Positions 1-8,647 of a DNA stretch of 64,000 bases are shown here, piece after piece. The notes below the pieces were generated by a model. It saw only the letters and a program-made list of their open reading frames with translations. It made no database searches and was not told the origin of the DNA. This stretch comes from an uncultured Hyphomicrobiales bacterium (GTDB lineage Bacteria > Pseudomonadota > Alphaproteobacteria > Rhizobiales > Beijerinckiaceae): contig CAIJVU010000079.1 in assembly GCA_903824185.1 (NCBI GenBank), positions 43,979-107,978 on the forward strand, read 5' to 3'. The translations under genes were made by a program, and so were the position numbers. Every line of letters begins with the position of its first letter. Positions within the stretch are counted from its first letter, which is position 1.

Positions 1-222
1 TTGGGCCAGATAAAGCCTGACCACGGGAATGGTGAATTCCGGCCGCAAAGCCAGCTCCCGCCCCTCTGCATCGGTTGTAATGAACATGCGGCGGCGGAAA
101 TTTTCGCCCGATTGGTCCAAAAAGATATCGGCGGGCTGCAAAACAGGCGGTTCCACGCGCAAATATCCAAGGCGCGTGAAGCGCGCGACAAGATCTTCCG
201 CTGAAAGGCGAGAATTCACCAC
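1..222 (-). CDS. hisZ: ATP phosphoribosyltransferase regulatory subunit HisZ, N-terminal part (cut by window edge)
   Basis: The first 74 codons are present and the gene runs off the left edge. The translation contains FLDQSGENFRRRMFITTD followed by ELALRPEFTIPVVR. This is the class II aminoacyl-tRNA-synthetase-like motif region typical of HisZ, the regulatory partner of the short HisG in the first step of histidine synthesis. The start is a GTG at 222, placed by a GGAGG Shine-Dalgarno nine bases upstream; a second GTG follows directly. HisS shares the fold, but the LRPEFTIPVVR stretch fits HisZ better. Because the gene is partial, the family call rests on the N-terminus alone. Confidence 0.8.
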   Translation of the reverse strand, partial: MVNSRLSAEDLVARFTRLGYLRVEPPVLQPADIFLDQSGENFRRRMFITTDAEGRELALRPEFTIPVVRLYLAQ

Positions 223-351
223 GAAAAACAGTCCTCCAAGGCCCTAAAAACGCTCTCTTCTAGCAAAGAGCACGCCCCAGCGCGATCACCAATTTGAACA
301 GGGATGAATTATAGTGAAAATAGGAGAAAAAAGCGCCCTATCTTGGGATAA

Positions 352-1125
352 TCAGGCTTTGTAGGGCTCAAACCAGCCCAAACCAGCGATTGTTCCGGCT
401 TCCGGAATATATTCGCATCCGACAAACCCGCTATATCCGAGATGATCCAGCTCCGAATAGAGGAAAGGATAGTTCAATTCTTCCTGATCCGGCTCGTGAC
501 GGGAGGGGACGCTGGCGATCTGGATATGGCCGACCTCCGGCATCATGGCCCGCAACCGCATGGTCACATCGCCATGGATGATCTGGCAGTGATAAATGTC
601 AAATTGCAATTTGAGATTGGGGCGGTTGAGTCGCTTGATCAGCTCATGAGCCCAATCCACGCTGTTGAGAAAATAGCCAGGCATGTTGCGCCCATTGATC
701 GGCTCGATCACCAAATCAAGCCCCTTGGCGGCCAGAGCATCACAGGCTTTGAGGAGGTTTTTCTCGTAAAGCGCCGCACAGGCCTTGTCCCCGCGATCCG
801 CCAGTCCGGACATCATATGCAACCGTTTCACACCGGTGGCTTCGGCATAGACCAAGGCACGCTCGACCGCTTGGGCAAATTCATCGTCCCGTCCGGCCAA
901 TGCGGCCAGCCCCCGCTCGCCCGCTGCCCAATCCCCCGGCGGCATGTTGAACAAGGCCTGCTCCAACTGAGCGGACTGCAAGGCCTTGGCGATGACATCT
1001 GCCGGATGTTCATAGGGAAACAAAAATTCCACTGCGGTAAAACCGGCATCCCGCGCCGCTTTAAACCGGTCAAGAAATGACCATTCATTGAACATCATCG
1101 TCAAATTGGCAGCGAAACGAGGCAT
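352..1125 (-). CDS. Hydroxypyruvate isomerase family protein (Hyi/OtnI-like TIM barrel)
   Basis: This 257-residue protein belongs to the xylose-isomerase-like TIM-barrel family that includes hydroxypyruvate isomerase and 2-oxo-tetronate isomerase. It starts MPRFAANLTMMFNEW, a typical Hyi opening. Candidate metal ligands are E141 in LVIEPINGR, D176 in LQFDIYHC, H200 in VGHIQIA and E238 in GCEYIPE. An upstream in-frame start would add 26 residues unlike the family, so the ATG at 1125 was chosen. No glyoxylate carboligase or tartronate semialdehyde reductase lies nearby, so hydroxypyruvate may not be the substrate. It could instead isomerise a 2-keto sugar acid for the neighbouring sugar-acid genes. 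It is divergent from the copper ATPase. Confidence 0.78.
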   Translation of the reverse strand: MPRFAANLTMMFNEWSFLDRFKAARDAGFTAVEFLFPYEHPADVIAKALQSAQLEQALFNMPPGDWAAGERGLAALAGRDDEFAQAVERALVYAEATGVKRLHMMSGLADRGDKACAALYEKNLLKACDALAAKGLDLVIEPINGRNMPGYFLNSVDWAHELIKRLNRPNLKLQFDIYHCQIIHGDVTMRLRAMMPEVGHIQIASVPSRHEPDQEELNYPFLYSELDHLGYSGFVGCEYIPEAGTIAGLGWFEPYKA

Positions 1126-1340
1126 TTCCGGTCCATCCTGTTCGAACTTGGCTTGATCCCAGTGTTTGCGCGATCTGTGCTCCAAGTCAATCGAGGAACG
1201 CAAGGGACGGGCGAAAGAAAAGAGCCCCTTATGGCATGCGAATAGACTTGACCATCCCTGCCTTGTGGACGCAGTTTAAATCTAACCGGTCGATAGCAAG
1301 ACCCCCTTTTTCAAACCACCAAAACACTGGCCCCGCTCTT

Positions 1341-3548
1341 ATGCCCGCTCCAATTCATCTCGCTGTTGACGGCATGACCTGTGCCGCCTGTGTTTCCCGT
1401 GTTGAAAAAGCATTGGGATCGATTGCAGGCGTCAAAACCGTCTCTGTTAGCCTTGCCAGCCATTCTGCCCGCATCGAAGGCCAAACAAACGCGCATGCGT
1501 TGATCGAGGCGATCGAGAATGCGGGCTATGATGCCAAACTGTTGAAAACCAATCGTGAGAGCGAAAACAGCAAGCGGGCGATCCGCCGTGAGCGACAGGC
1601 GCGTTTTGCAGCCCTTGCCGGTTTGCTTTTGTGCCTGCCCTTTCTGGTGTCGATGGGCGTCATGGCTTTTGGCGGTCACTCTTTGCTGGCTCCGGCGCAA
1701 GAAGCCTTGCTGGCCAGCCTGCTGCAATTCGGACTTGGCATGCGCTTTTACAAAGGCGCGTTTAAAGCGCTGCGCGGTGGGGCAGCCAGCATGGATGTGC
1801 TGGTGGCATTGGGAACAACAGCGGCTTATGGATTGAGCTTTGTTCATTGGCAGATGAACAGCATGTCCCCCATGCAGGCCAGCCCCTCAATGGCCATGCC
1901 AGCCTTGTATTTTGAATCATCGAGCGTGGTGATCGGTTTTGTCTTGTTCGGCAAATGGCTTGAAGAACGCGCCTTGGCCGAAACAACCTCCGCGCTCAGA
2001 GCCTTGCAGGCCTTGCAACCGGACGAGGCGCATCTCGTTGACTCGGATGGCACGGTCCATTGCGTGCCGACCGTCACTTTGCGCGAAGGCATGCAGGTTT
2101 TGGTGACATCCGGCGAACGGATCCCCGCCGACGGGCATATCATCGAGGGCTTTGCCGATCTTGATGAAGCCATGGTCACGGGGGAAAGCCTGCCTGTCGC
2201 AAAAACCATGGGTGATCAGGTGATCGGCGGCTCCATGAATACCAACGGGCGCTTGGTGATCAGACTGACCAGTCCGCCAGCGGACAGCGTGCTGGCCAAA
2301 ATCATTGCCAGCATGGAAGCCGCGCAAGCCTCGAAAGCACCGGTACAAAAGCGCGTGGATCGCATCACGGAATTTTTTGTTCCGGCCATTATGATCATCG
2401 CACTGATCACATTAGCGGCATGGTTATTTTTAGGCGCAGATGGATCAACCGCCCTGTTACATGCAGTGTCTGTTTTAGTGATTGCCTGCCCCTGCGCCTT
2501 GGGTCTGGCCACGCCCACAGCCTTGATCGCTGGCACGGGGCTTGCGGCCCGCAACAGCGTGCTTTTGCGTGATGCTTCAGCCCTTGAAGCTCTCGCCAAA
2601 ACACAGGTCGTGGTCTTTGATAAAACAGGCACACTGACAACCGGTGACATGGTAATCCAGGACGTGATTGTTTTGGGGGAAGGCGACCGCCAGACTATTT
2701 TACGCTATGCCGCCAGTCTCAACGCCTCAAGCCCGCATCCGCTGGCGCGCGCACTCTCAGACGCATTCAAAACCCTTGAACCCGATGGCGTGTTGTTGCC
2801 GCTACAAGATTTCCAAGCCATTGCCGGCGCCGTCTGCGGGACCATCAAGGACAAGCGCTCTATTTTGGGCAATGAACGGGCATTGAAAGCGCAAGGCTTC
2901 GATTTATCCGCCTATGAGCAGCAAAGCCAATCTTTCTATGACAAGGGGTTGGGCCTTTCATGGCTGGGCGATCTGGACAGCAAAACCATCAAAGCGTTGA
3001 TTGGCTTTGCCGATACTGTGCGGCCAAACGCGATTGATGCCGTTTCCATGCTCAGATCCATGGGCATAGACACGATCATGCTGACCGGTGACAGTCGGGC
3101 CGCCGCCAAGCGCAGTGCTGCCGTGCTTAACATTCAGGAAGTGATCGCCGAGGTCACGCCGCAACAAAAGGCCATGGCGATTGCCGAACTGCAAAAACGC
3201 GGCTTGATGGTGACGATGGTGGGCGACGGGCTTAATGATGCCCCTGCCTTGACAACAGCCCATTGCGGCATTGCCATGGCGCAAGGCACCGATATCGCCA
3301 TGGAAGCCAGCGCCGTGACCCTGATGCAGGCCGATCCGCGCAAGGTCGCCACCGCCATTGTCATCGCCCGACGCATCGTCCACACCATCCAGCGCGGATT
3401 GTTTTTTGCCTTTATTTACAATGTGATCGGAATTCCTTTGGCAGCTCTTGGCTATCTATCACCGCTGATGGCGGGCGGCGCCATGGCCCTGTCCAGTGTC
3501 AGCGTTGTCGGCAATGCTTTGACACTGCGCCTCTTCAACACCAAATAG
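1341..3548 (+). CDS. copA: Copper-translocating P1B-type ATPase (CopA-like)
   Basis: A 735-residue P-type ATPase that should export Cu(I) from the cytoplasm across the inner membrane. An N-terminal heavy-metal domain has GMTCAAC at residues 11-17. The actuator loop has TGES near 280. The membrane metal site is CPC in IACPCALGLATPTAL near 383. The phosphorylation site DKTGTLT is near 426 and the hinge GDGLNDAPAL near 630. Only one metal-binding domain is present, as in many alphaproteobacterial CopA proteins. The ATG at 1341 was chosen because an upstream in-frame ATG at 1236 would add a leader unlike the family; the Shine-Dalgarno here is weak. No CueR-type regulator or copper chaperone is beside it. 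Confidence 0.92.
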   Translation: MPAPIHLAVDGMTCAACVSRVEKALGSIAGVKTVSVSLASHSARIEGQTNAHALIEAIENAGYDAKLLKTNRESENSKRAIRRERQARFAALAGLLLCLPFLVSMGVMAFGGHSLLAPAQEALLASLLQFGLGMRFYKGAFKALRGGAASMDVLVALGTTAAYGLSFVHWQMNSMSPMQASPSMAMPALYFESSSVVIGFVLFGKWLEERALAETTSALRALQALQPDEAHLVDSDGTVHCVPTVTLREGMQVLVTSGERIPADGHIIEGFADLDEAMVTGESLPVAKTMGDQVIGGSMNTNGRLVIRLTSPPADSVLAKIIASMEAAQASKAPVQKRVDRITEFFVPAIMIIALITLAAWLFLGADGSTALLHAVSVLVIACPCALGLATPTALIAGTGLAARNSVLLRDASALEALAKTQVVVFDKTGTLTTGDMVIQDVIVLGEGDRQTILRYAASLNASSPHPLARALSDAFKTLEPDGVLLPLQDFQAIAGAVCGTIKDKRSILGNERALKAQGFDLSAYEQQSQSFYDKGLGLSWLGDLDSKTIKALIGFADTVRPNAIDAVSMLRSMGIDTIMLTGDSRAAAKRSAAVLNIQEVIAEVTPQQKAMAIAELQKRGLMVTMVGDGLNDAPALTTAHCGIAMAQGTDIAMEASAVTLMQADPRKVATAIVIARRIVHTIQRGLFFAFIYNVIGIPLAALGYLSPLMAGGAMALSSVSVVGNALTLRLFNTK

Positions 3549-3645
3549 AGGCCAAATCCTCACACGCCATTGAGGGTTGCGGCCTCACAAAATGCTTAAA
3601 CCATGAATTCTCTGCCTAGCCGTTTTGACAGGCATTCAGGGATAG

Positions 3646-3671
3646 GCCGTGCTGCCCTTCGACAGCACGGC
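3646..3671. terminator. Hairpin between convergent copA and uxaA-like genes
   Basis: A perfect 9-bp stem (GCCGTGCTG / CAGCACGGC) with an 8-base loop lies between two convergent stop codons. The plus strand continues TTGATTTATTT, a weak T-rich tail. It probably ends copA transcription and perhaps also that of the gene from the right. Confidence 0.55.
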
Positions 3672-3685
3672 TTGATTTATTTGCC

Positions 3686-5218
3686 TTACATGGTCGCACC
3701 GACGGTCCATGGCACAAATTCGGCATCGCCATAACCAAGCTGTTCCGATTTGGAATGCTCGCCGGATGCGATCCGCAACAAGACATCGTAAATTTCTTTG
3801 CCTTTGTCTTGGATGGACACACCATCGACAATATCACCGCAATTGATGTCCATATCGTCGATCATGCGTGTATAGATGTCGGTATTGGTTGCCAATTTGA
3901 CCGAAGGGGTCGGCTTACAGCCATAGGCTGAACCACGTCCCGTCGTGAAGGCCAGCACATTGGCACCGCCAGCAACCTGTCCGGTGGCCGCCACGGGATC
4001 ATAGCCGGGCGTATCCATATACACAAAACCCTTGGCTGTGACTTGTTCGGCATAGTGATAGACCCCGGTCATGGTGCGCGTGCCGCCTTTGGCTGTCGCC
4101 CCCAATGACTTTTCCAAAATCGTCGTCAGACCACCGGCTTTATTGCCGGGCGAGGGATTGTTGTTCATTTCCATTTTGTTGCGGGCCGTATAGTCTTCCC
4201 ACCACTTGATCATGCCGACCATTTTTTCACCGATTTCACGGGTGGCCGCACGGCGGGTCAACAAATGTTCAGCCCCATAGATTTCAGGCGTTTCCGATAA
4301 AATTGCCGTGCCGCCGTGATGAACCAAAAGGTCAACAGCCGCGCCCAAAGCGGGATTAGCGGTAATGCCGGAATACCCGTCCGATCCGCCGCATTGCAAA
4401 GCCAACATCAATTCGGACGCCGGAACCGTTTCACGCTTGGCTTGATTGGCGATTGGCAACATGGTCTTGATGGCCTCGACGCCTGCCGCCACGGTTTTTT
4501 TGGTGCCCCCGACCTCTTGAATGGTCATGGTGCGGAACATGTTGCTTTCCGTGATCCCATAGGCCTCTTTCCAGCGAGAAATCTGGAAGCCTTCACAGCC
4601 CAATCCCACCATGACCACACCGGCCATGTTCGGATTGGTCGCATAGCCCCATTGGGTGCGTTTGAGAATATCATAGCCTTCCCCCTTCACATCCAATGCG
4701 CATCCGCCGCCATGCACCAGCGGGATCACACCATCGATATGGGGATAGTCTTTCAAAATGCCTGAGCGTTCGATCTCTTGGGCCATAAAACGGGCAACCG
4801 AGGCCGAGCAATTCACCGATGTCAGAATGCCGATATAATTGCGGGTGCCGACTTTGCCATTGGCGCGGCGAAAGCCCTCAAACGTGGCTTGCTGTGAAAC
4901 AGGCAGGATGTCTTCCTGCTTGGCATCTTGTGCAAAGCAATAATCCCGCTCGAAATCGCGCATTCCGACATTATGTTCGTGCAACCACGTGCCGGGAACC
5001 ACGTCTTTGCTGGCAAAACCGATAATTTGGCCGAATTTGATGACGGGTTCATCGACAGCCAAGGGCTTGATCGCCATTTTATGGCCACGCGGCACACGGT
5101 CGATCGCGGTGACACCGTGAACGCTGACCCCTTTATCAATCGTATCAACGGCCACAATAACGTTATCGGCTAAAGACAAATGGATCGTGCGCGGGGCGGA
5201 CGAAGCAGAGGCGTGCAT
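3686..5218 (-). CDS. UxaA/GarD-family sugar-acid dehydratase (altronate dehydratase-like)
   Basis: A 510-residue two-domain protein of the altronate/galactarate dehydratase family. Residues 1-95 form the small SAF domain and the rest the large catalytic domain, with GTRNYIGILTSVNCSASV and LGCEGFQISRW visible. These enzymes remove water from a sugar acid to give a 2-keto-3-deoxy acid. Both domains are fused, as in E. coli UxaA. It is divergent from a XylX-like FAH protein across a 213-bp region with a palindrome. In Campylobacter L-fucose loci UxaA-type proteins take the fuconate dehydratase step. A FucU/lactonase set lies 9 kb to the right here, so L-fuconate is one plausible substrate. Altronate or another aldonate is equally possible. 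Confidence 0.85.
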   Translation of the reverse strand: MHASASSAPRTIHLSLADNVIVAVDTIDKGVSVHGVTAIDRVPRGHKMAIKPLAVDEPVIKFGQIIGFASKDVVPGTWLHEHNVGMRDFERDYCFAQDAKQEDILPVSQQATFEGFRRANGKVGTRNYIGILTSVNCSASVARFMAQEIERSGILKDYPHIDGVIPLVHGGGCALDVKGEGYDILKRTQWGYATNPNMAGVVMVGLGCEGFQISRWKEAYGITESNMFRTMTIQEVGGTKKTVAAGVEAIKTMLPIANQAKRETVPASELMLALQCGGSDGYSGITANPALGAAVDLLVHHGGTAILSETPEIYGAEHLLTRRAATREIGEKMVGMIKWWEDYTARNKMEMNNNPSPGNKAGGLTTILEKSLGATAKGGTRTMTGVYHYAEQVTAKGFVYMDTPGYDPVAATGQVAGGANVLAFTTGRGSAYGCKPTPSVKLATNTDIYTRMIDDMDINCGDIVDGVSIQDKGKEIYDVLLRIASGEHSKSEQLGYGDAEFVPWTVGATM

Positions 5219-5267
5219 TTTTTGAAAGTCCTTGGGCTTGTGTTGCTATTTTTCTCAAGTTTAGAAA

Positions 5268-5277
5268 TGATATATCA
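5268..5277. promoter_or_regulatory. 10-bp palindrome in divergent promoter region, candidate operator
   Basis: TGATATATCA is a perfect palindrome in the 213-bp region between the divergent uxaA-like and xylX-like genes. It resembles the short AT-rich dyads bound by GntR/FCD-type regulators of sugar-acid genes. No regulator gene lies next to it, so the assignment is only a guess from symmetry and position. Confidence 0.35.
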
Positions 5278-5431
5278 GCACCGCCTGACCAAAGATGCAA
5301 TCCTCTTGGTTGCGGCAGCGACAGCGCACACGGTCGAGCATGGCGTTGCCTTTCAAGCGCAAGGCGTGCCACTGTGGGCCGACACCATACAAACAGCAGA
5401 TCAAACTGCAAGCCGATCATGAGGAAATGCC

Positions 5432-6625
5432 ATGGCTCTGACACCCGCGCACCCGATGAAACTAACGCCTGACAACACCTTGCCCGCCGACGGAACCAAA
5501 GGGGCCTTGGCCGGTCGGGTCTGGCGGCCTGATGTGGACGGACCTTCGGTTGTGGCGATTCGCGCAGACGGCGTCTTTGATCTTTCCCAAACATTTCCCA
5601 CCATGCATGATTTGTGCGAGCAGCCTGATCCGGCGCAAGCCATGCGGGCCGCACAGGGTGAAAAGATCTGTGATCTTCAAGCTCTTTTGGCCAATACACC
5701 CGAAGAGGGCCGCGATCCGCACAAGCCGTGGCTCTTGGCGCCGATTGATTTGCAAACCATCAAAGCCGCGGGCGTCACCTTTGCCATTTCCATGCTGGAG
5801 CGCGTTATTGAGGAAAAAGCCCGCGGTAACCCTTCGGCGGCAGCAACCATCCGCAAGGAGATAACCGGCCTTGTGGGCGATGATTTATCTAAATTGAAGC
5901 CCGGCTCGCCCGAAGCCATGCGGCTGAAAGAGGTGCTCATCAAACAAGGGGCGTGGAGCCAATATCTGGAAGTGGGCATTGGTCCCGATGCCGAAATTTT
6001 CACCAAAGCGCCCACCATGTCCGCTGTCGGCACCGGTTTTGATGCCGGTCTTCATCCCATGTCTAACTGGAACAATCCCGAACCCGAAGTGGTGCTGGTG
6101 ATTGCCTCGGATGGTCGTATTGTCGGCGGCACACTCGGCAATGACGTGAATTTGCGCGATGTCGAAGGGCGGTCTGCTTTGTTGCTCGGCAAGGCCAAAG
6201 ACAATAATGCCTCGGCCAGCATTGGTCCGTTCATCCGCTTTTTTGATGCCACCTTTACCATCGACCAGATGCGCCGTTGTGTGCTGAGCCTGCGTGTCGA
6301 CGGCCCCGAAGGCTATGTGATGAAGGGATCCTCACGGCTCGACCAGATCAGCCGCGATTATACCGATCTTGCGCAGCAAATGCTCAATGACAATCACCAA
6401 TATCCCGACGGGGCTGTGCTTTACACGGGCACTTTGTTTGCACCGATCGACGATCGCGACCATCCCGGTGAAGGCTTTACCCATAAAATCGGGGATATTG
6501 TGACCATCACCACGCCGGAGCTGGGCACGCTGGTGAACCGCATGAAGCGGTCGAATGACTGCGCGCCCTGGCGGTTCGGCATCAGCGATCTCATGCGTAA
6601 TCTGAGCAAACGTCATTTGATCTGA
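5432..6625 (+). CDS. Fumarylacetoacetate hydrolase family protein, XylX-like 2-keto-3-deoxy sugar-acid dehydratase
   Basis: A 397-residue member of the long FAH branch. Residues 220-300 hold NNPEPEVVLVI, LGNDVNLRDVEGRSALLL and KAKDNNASASIGPFIRFFD, and the end has GFTHKIGDIVTI. These blocks match, from memory, Caulobacter XylX (2-keto-3-deoxy-xylonate dehydratase) better than short FAH hydrolases. The metal-binding glutamates and the lysine before DNN are present. The product would be a 2-ketoglutarate semialdehyde. GAGGAA sits just upstream of the ATG at 5432. It forms a divergent pair with a UxaA-like dehydratase that would supply a 2-keto-3-deoxy acid. The exact sugar acid cannot be told from sequence. 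Confidence 0.78.
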   Translation: MALTPAHPMKLTPDNTLPADGTKGALAGRVWRPDVDGPSVVAIRADGVFDLSQTFPTMHDLCEQPDPAQAMRAAQGEKICDLQALLANTPEEGRDPHKPWLLAPIDLQTIKAAGVTFAISMLERVIEEKARGNPSAAATIRKEITGLVGDDLSKLKPGSPEAMRLKEVLIKQGAWSQYLEVGIGPDAEIFTKAPTMSAVGTGFDAGLHPMSNWNNPEPEVVLVIASDGRIVGGTLGNDVNLRDVEGRSALLLGKAKDNNASASIGPFIRFFDATFTIDQMRRCVLSLRVDGPEGYVMKGSSRLDQISRDYTDLAQQMLNDNHQYPDGAVLYTGTLFAPIDDRDHPGEGFTHKIGDIVTITTPELGTLVNRMKRSNDCAPWRFGISDLMRNLSKRHLI

Positions 6626-6640
6626 ACCGGAGCGAGGCCG

Positions 6641-7270
6641 ATGAGCGTCGAGATTTGGCTGGCTTTTGCTCTGGCCTCGGCCGTGCTGGTGCTCATTCCC
6701 GGGCCCACCGTCTTGCTGGTTGTCTCCTATGCGCTTGGCCAAGGCTGGCGCAGCGCCCTGCCCACCGCGGTCGGCGTGGCGCTCGGCGATTTCACCGCCA
6801 TGACCCTGTCCATGCTGGGGCTGGGCGCGCTGCTGCAGACATCCGCCTTGCTCTATCTGATCCTGAAATGGGTGGGGGCGGCCTATTTGATCTGGCTGGG
6901 GATTGGCTTGTGGCGGGCGGGCGGCGCTTTGAACGTCACACCGCGGCACGAGAAAACACAGGCCCGCGCCATGCTGCTGCATGCGTGGTTGGTCACAGCG
7001 CTCAATCCGAAAAGCCTGACATTTTTTATCGCTTTTCTGCCGCAATTCATGGATCAGGCGGGAGATTTCTGGCTTCAAATGCTGATTTTTGAAAGCACGT
7101 TTCTGGTCTTGGCCTTTGCCAATGCGCTGTTTTACGCGCTCACAGCCAGTCGGGCGCGCGATCTGATCGGCTCTCCCAAAATCATCCGTCTCTTCAACCG
7201 CAGCGGCGGGGCCTTGCTGACGGCGGCCGGTCTGGCGGTTTTTTGGCAATCCCGCACGCTTTTGGACTAA
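6641..7270 (+). CDS. LysE/RhtB family amino-acid exporter
   Basis: A 209-residue inner-membrane protein with about six hydrophobic segments. It has the LysE/RhtB signature LIPGPTVLLVVSYALGQGW near residues 18-38 and the conserved LNPKSLTFFIAFLPQF near 120. Members export lysine, threonine, homoserine lactone or related compounds by proton antiport. It starts 15 bases after the xylX-like stop with a good GGAG site, so the two are probably co-transcribed. The lysine-type catabolic genes that follow make lysine or pipecolate export a reasonable but unproven idea. Confidence 0.85.
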   Translation: MSVEIWLAFALASAVLVLIPGPTVLLVVSYALGQGWRSALPTAVGVALGDFTAMTLSMLGLGALLQTSALLYLILKWVGAAYLIWLGIGLWRAGGALNVTPRHEKTQARAMLLHAWLVTALNPKSLTFFIAFLPQFMDQAGDFWLQMLIFESTFLVLAFANALFYALTASRARDLIGSPKIIRLFNRSGGALLTAAGLAVFWQSRTLLD

Positions 7271-7276
7271 CCCCCG

Positions 7277-8491
7277 TCAGATCACGCATTTTTCCAGCAC
7301 CGGCCGCTGGGCGGCCAGCCGGTCAAAGCCAAGTTCGGACAGATCGAGACTGCGATAGGCGCCAAAAATCACATATTCCGCCAAACCGCGCCCGACCGCA
7401 GGACTTTGCTGCAAGCCATGGCCGGAAAAACCATTGGCCAGTAAAAACCCGTCCACACCGGTCACCGGCCCCAAAATGGCATTATGATCAAATAAATTCA
7501 TGTCATAGGGGCCTGCCCATGCGCGTCCGGGACGAATCTCCTCAAAAGCGGGGATCCGATGCGCCAAAGCAGGCCAGAGACGGTCTTCGAACAGATGCGG
7601 ATCGACCTCGAAATCATCATCGGCCATGGGCGGATCATCCGCCTCCGATTGTGGACCGATGCTGCCGATGAATAATTGCCCCGAAGCATCCGCATGGCCC
7701 TCGGGACGGCACCATGCGCCTGAGGGATCAATCAAAAGCGGCACATGGGCAAGCGGGGTTTTGCAATGGAAGGTGAAGACATAGCGCTTTTTGGGCACGA
7801 CCGGAATGCTGACATCGGCCATGGCGGCAACCTTCTGGCCTTGCGCCCCCGCCGCATTGATCACCATGCCGCAGCCGATCTTTGCCCCCGATGCCAGCCG
7901 GACCTCAGACACCGCCTGTCCGGTTTTTTGAAAGCCTACGACTTCATCTTGGATATAATGCACGCCGAGGGCGCGTGCTTTGCGGCGAAAAGCCTGCATC
8001 ACGGCCCAGCCGTCAAACCAGCCTTCCCCCGTTCTCCCCCAAGTGCCGCAGTCCAGATCCTCGACACGAAGCCAAGGAAACTGCGCCGCAAGCTGTTGGC
8101 GGTCGAAAAGGGCGATATCGGCGCCTTCCCGCCGTTGAACCGCATGATTTTCAAGTAAAACGGACTTGCCCGCCTCACTCGCCAGATAGAGATAGCCCCC
8201 CTCATGCAGATCAATCGCAGGACTATGCCCCTCAACCCCGAGATGAGTCCCGATCTGGCGTAAAAATTCAATCCCGAAAAGCGAGATCTTTATATTGATG
8301 GCGCTGGAATATTGCTGCCGGATGGACGCGGCAGACAGAGCCGATGCAGCCCGCGCATAGGAGGGATCCTTTTCCACAACAACAACCGAACCGGAAAATT
8401 GCGGATGGGCCATGAGATGATAAGCGATGGAGGAGCCGATGGCAGCACCGCCCACAATCACAACATCGGCATTTTGAGGCAAATCGGTCAT
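7277..8491 (-). CDS. FAD-dependent oxidoreductase of the DAO family
   Basis: A 404-residue flavoprotein starting with a Rossmann FAD-binding segment, DVVIVGGAAIGSSIAYHL, and ending with GFLLANGFSGHGLQQSPAVG, the DAO-family flavin-contact motif. Relatives oxidise secondary or primary amino acids such as sarcosine, glycine or pipecolate. It is divergent from an ALDH7 aminoadipate-semialdehyde dehydrogenase, a layout reminiscent of Pseudomonas amaA/amaB, where AmaA is L-pipecolate oxidase. That pairing suggests it may feed piperideine-6-carboxylate to the next enzyme. Sequence alone does not fix the substrate. It converges on the lysE-like gene with a 6-bp gap. Confidence 0.8.
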   Translation of the reverse strand: MTDLPQNADVVIVGGAAIGSSIAYHLMAHPQFSGSVVVVEKDPSYARAASALSAASIRQQYSSAINIKISLFGIEFLRQIGTHLGVEGHSPAIDLHEGGYLYLASEAGKSVLLENHAVQRREGADIALFDRQQLAAQFPWLRVEDLDCGTWGRTGEGWFDGWAVMQAFRRKARALGVHYIQDEVVGFQKTGQAVSEVRLASGAKIGCGMVINAAGAQGQKVAAMADVSIPVVPKKRYVFTFHCKTPLAHVPLLIDPSGAWCRPEGHADASGQLFIGSIGPQSEADDPPMADDDFEVDPHLFEDRLWPALAHRIPAFEEIRPGRAWAGPYDMNLFDHNAILGPVTGVDGFLLANGFSGHGLQQSPAVGRGLAEYVIFGAYRSLDLSELGFDRLAAQRPVLEKCVI

Positions 8492-8547
8492 TTCTATTCC
8501 AAAATGTCAGGAAGCTGCGCCGCGCCTTGCACCGAAACAGAAGAAAT

Positions 8548-8565
8548 GGCCAATAATGATTGGCC
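8548..8565. promoter_or_regulatory. Inverted repeat between divergent DAO oxidase and ALDH7 genes, candidate operator
   Basis: GGCCAAT and ATTGGCC are perfect 7-bp arms around AATG. Outer partial arms AAGAA/TTCTT extend the symmetry. The site lies in the 156-bp region shared by the divergent oxidase and dehydrogenase genes, where an operator for both would be expected. No regulator gene is adjacent. Confidence 0.45.
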
Positions 8566-8647
8566 CTTCTTGTCTGCAGCAGCACATTGGCTTAACTAAC
8601 GGAACTATCATAAAAAACATTTCCCATGCAATTTCGGAGTCGTCCCC

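Noticed and set aside
1236..1340. CueR-type promoter before copA (TTGACC ... TTTAAA)
   Set aside because: The spacing is 21 bases and the expected GC-rich dyad between the elements is not convincing.
6332..7249. A 305-residue minus-strand frame opposite the FAH and LysE genes
   Set aside because: Gln/His/Arg-rich antisense shadow of two well-supported genes.
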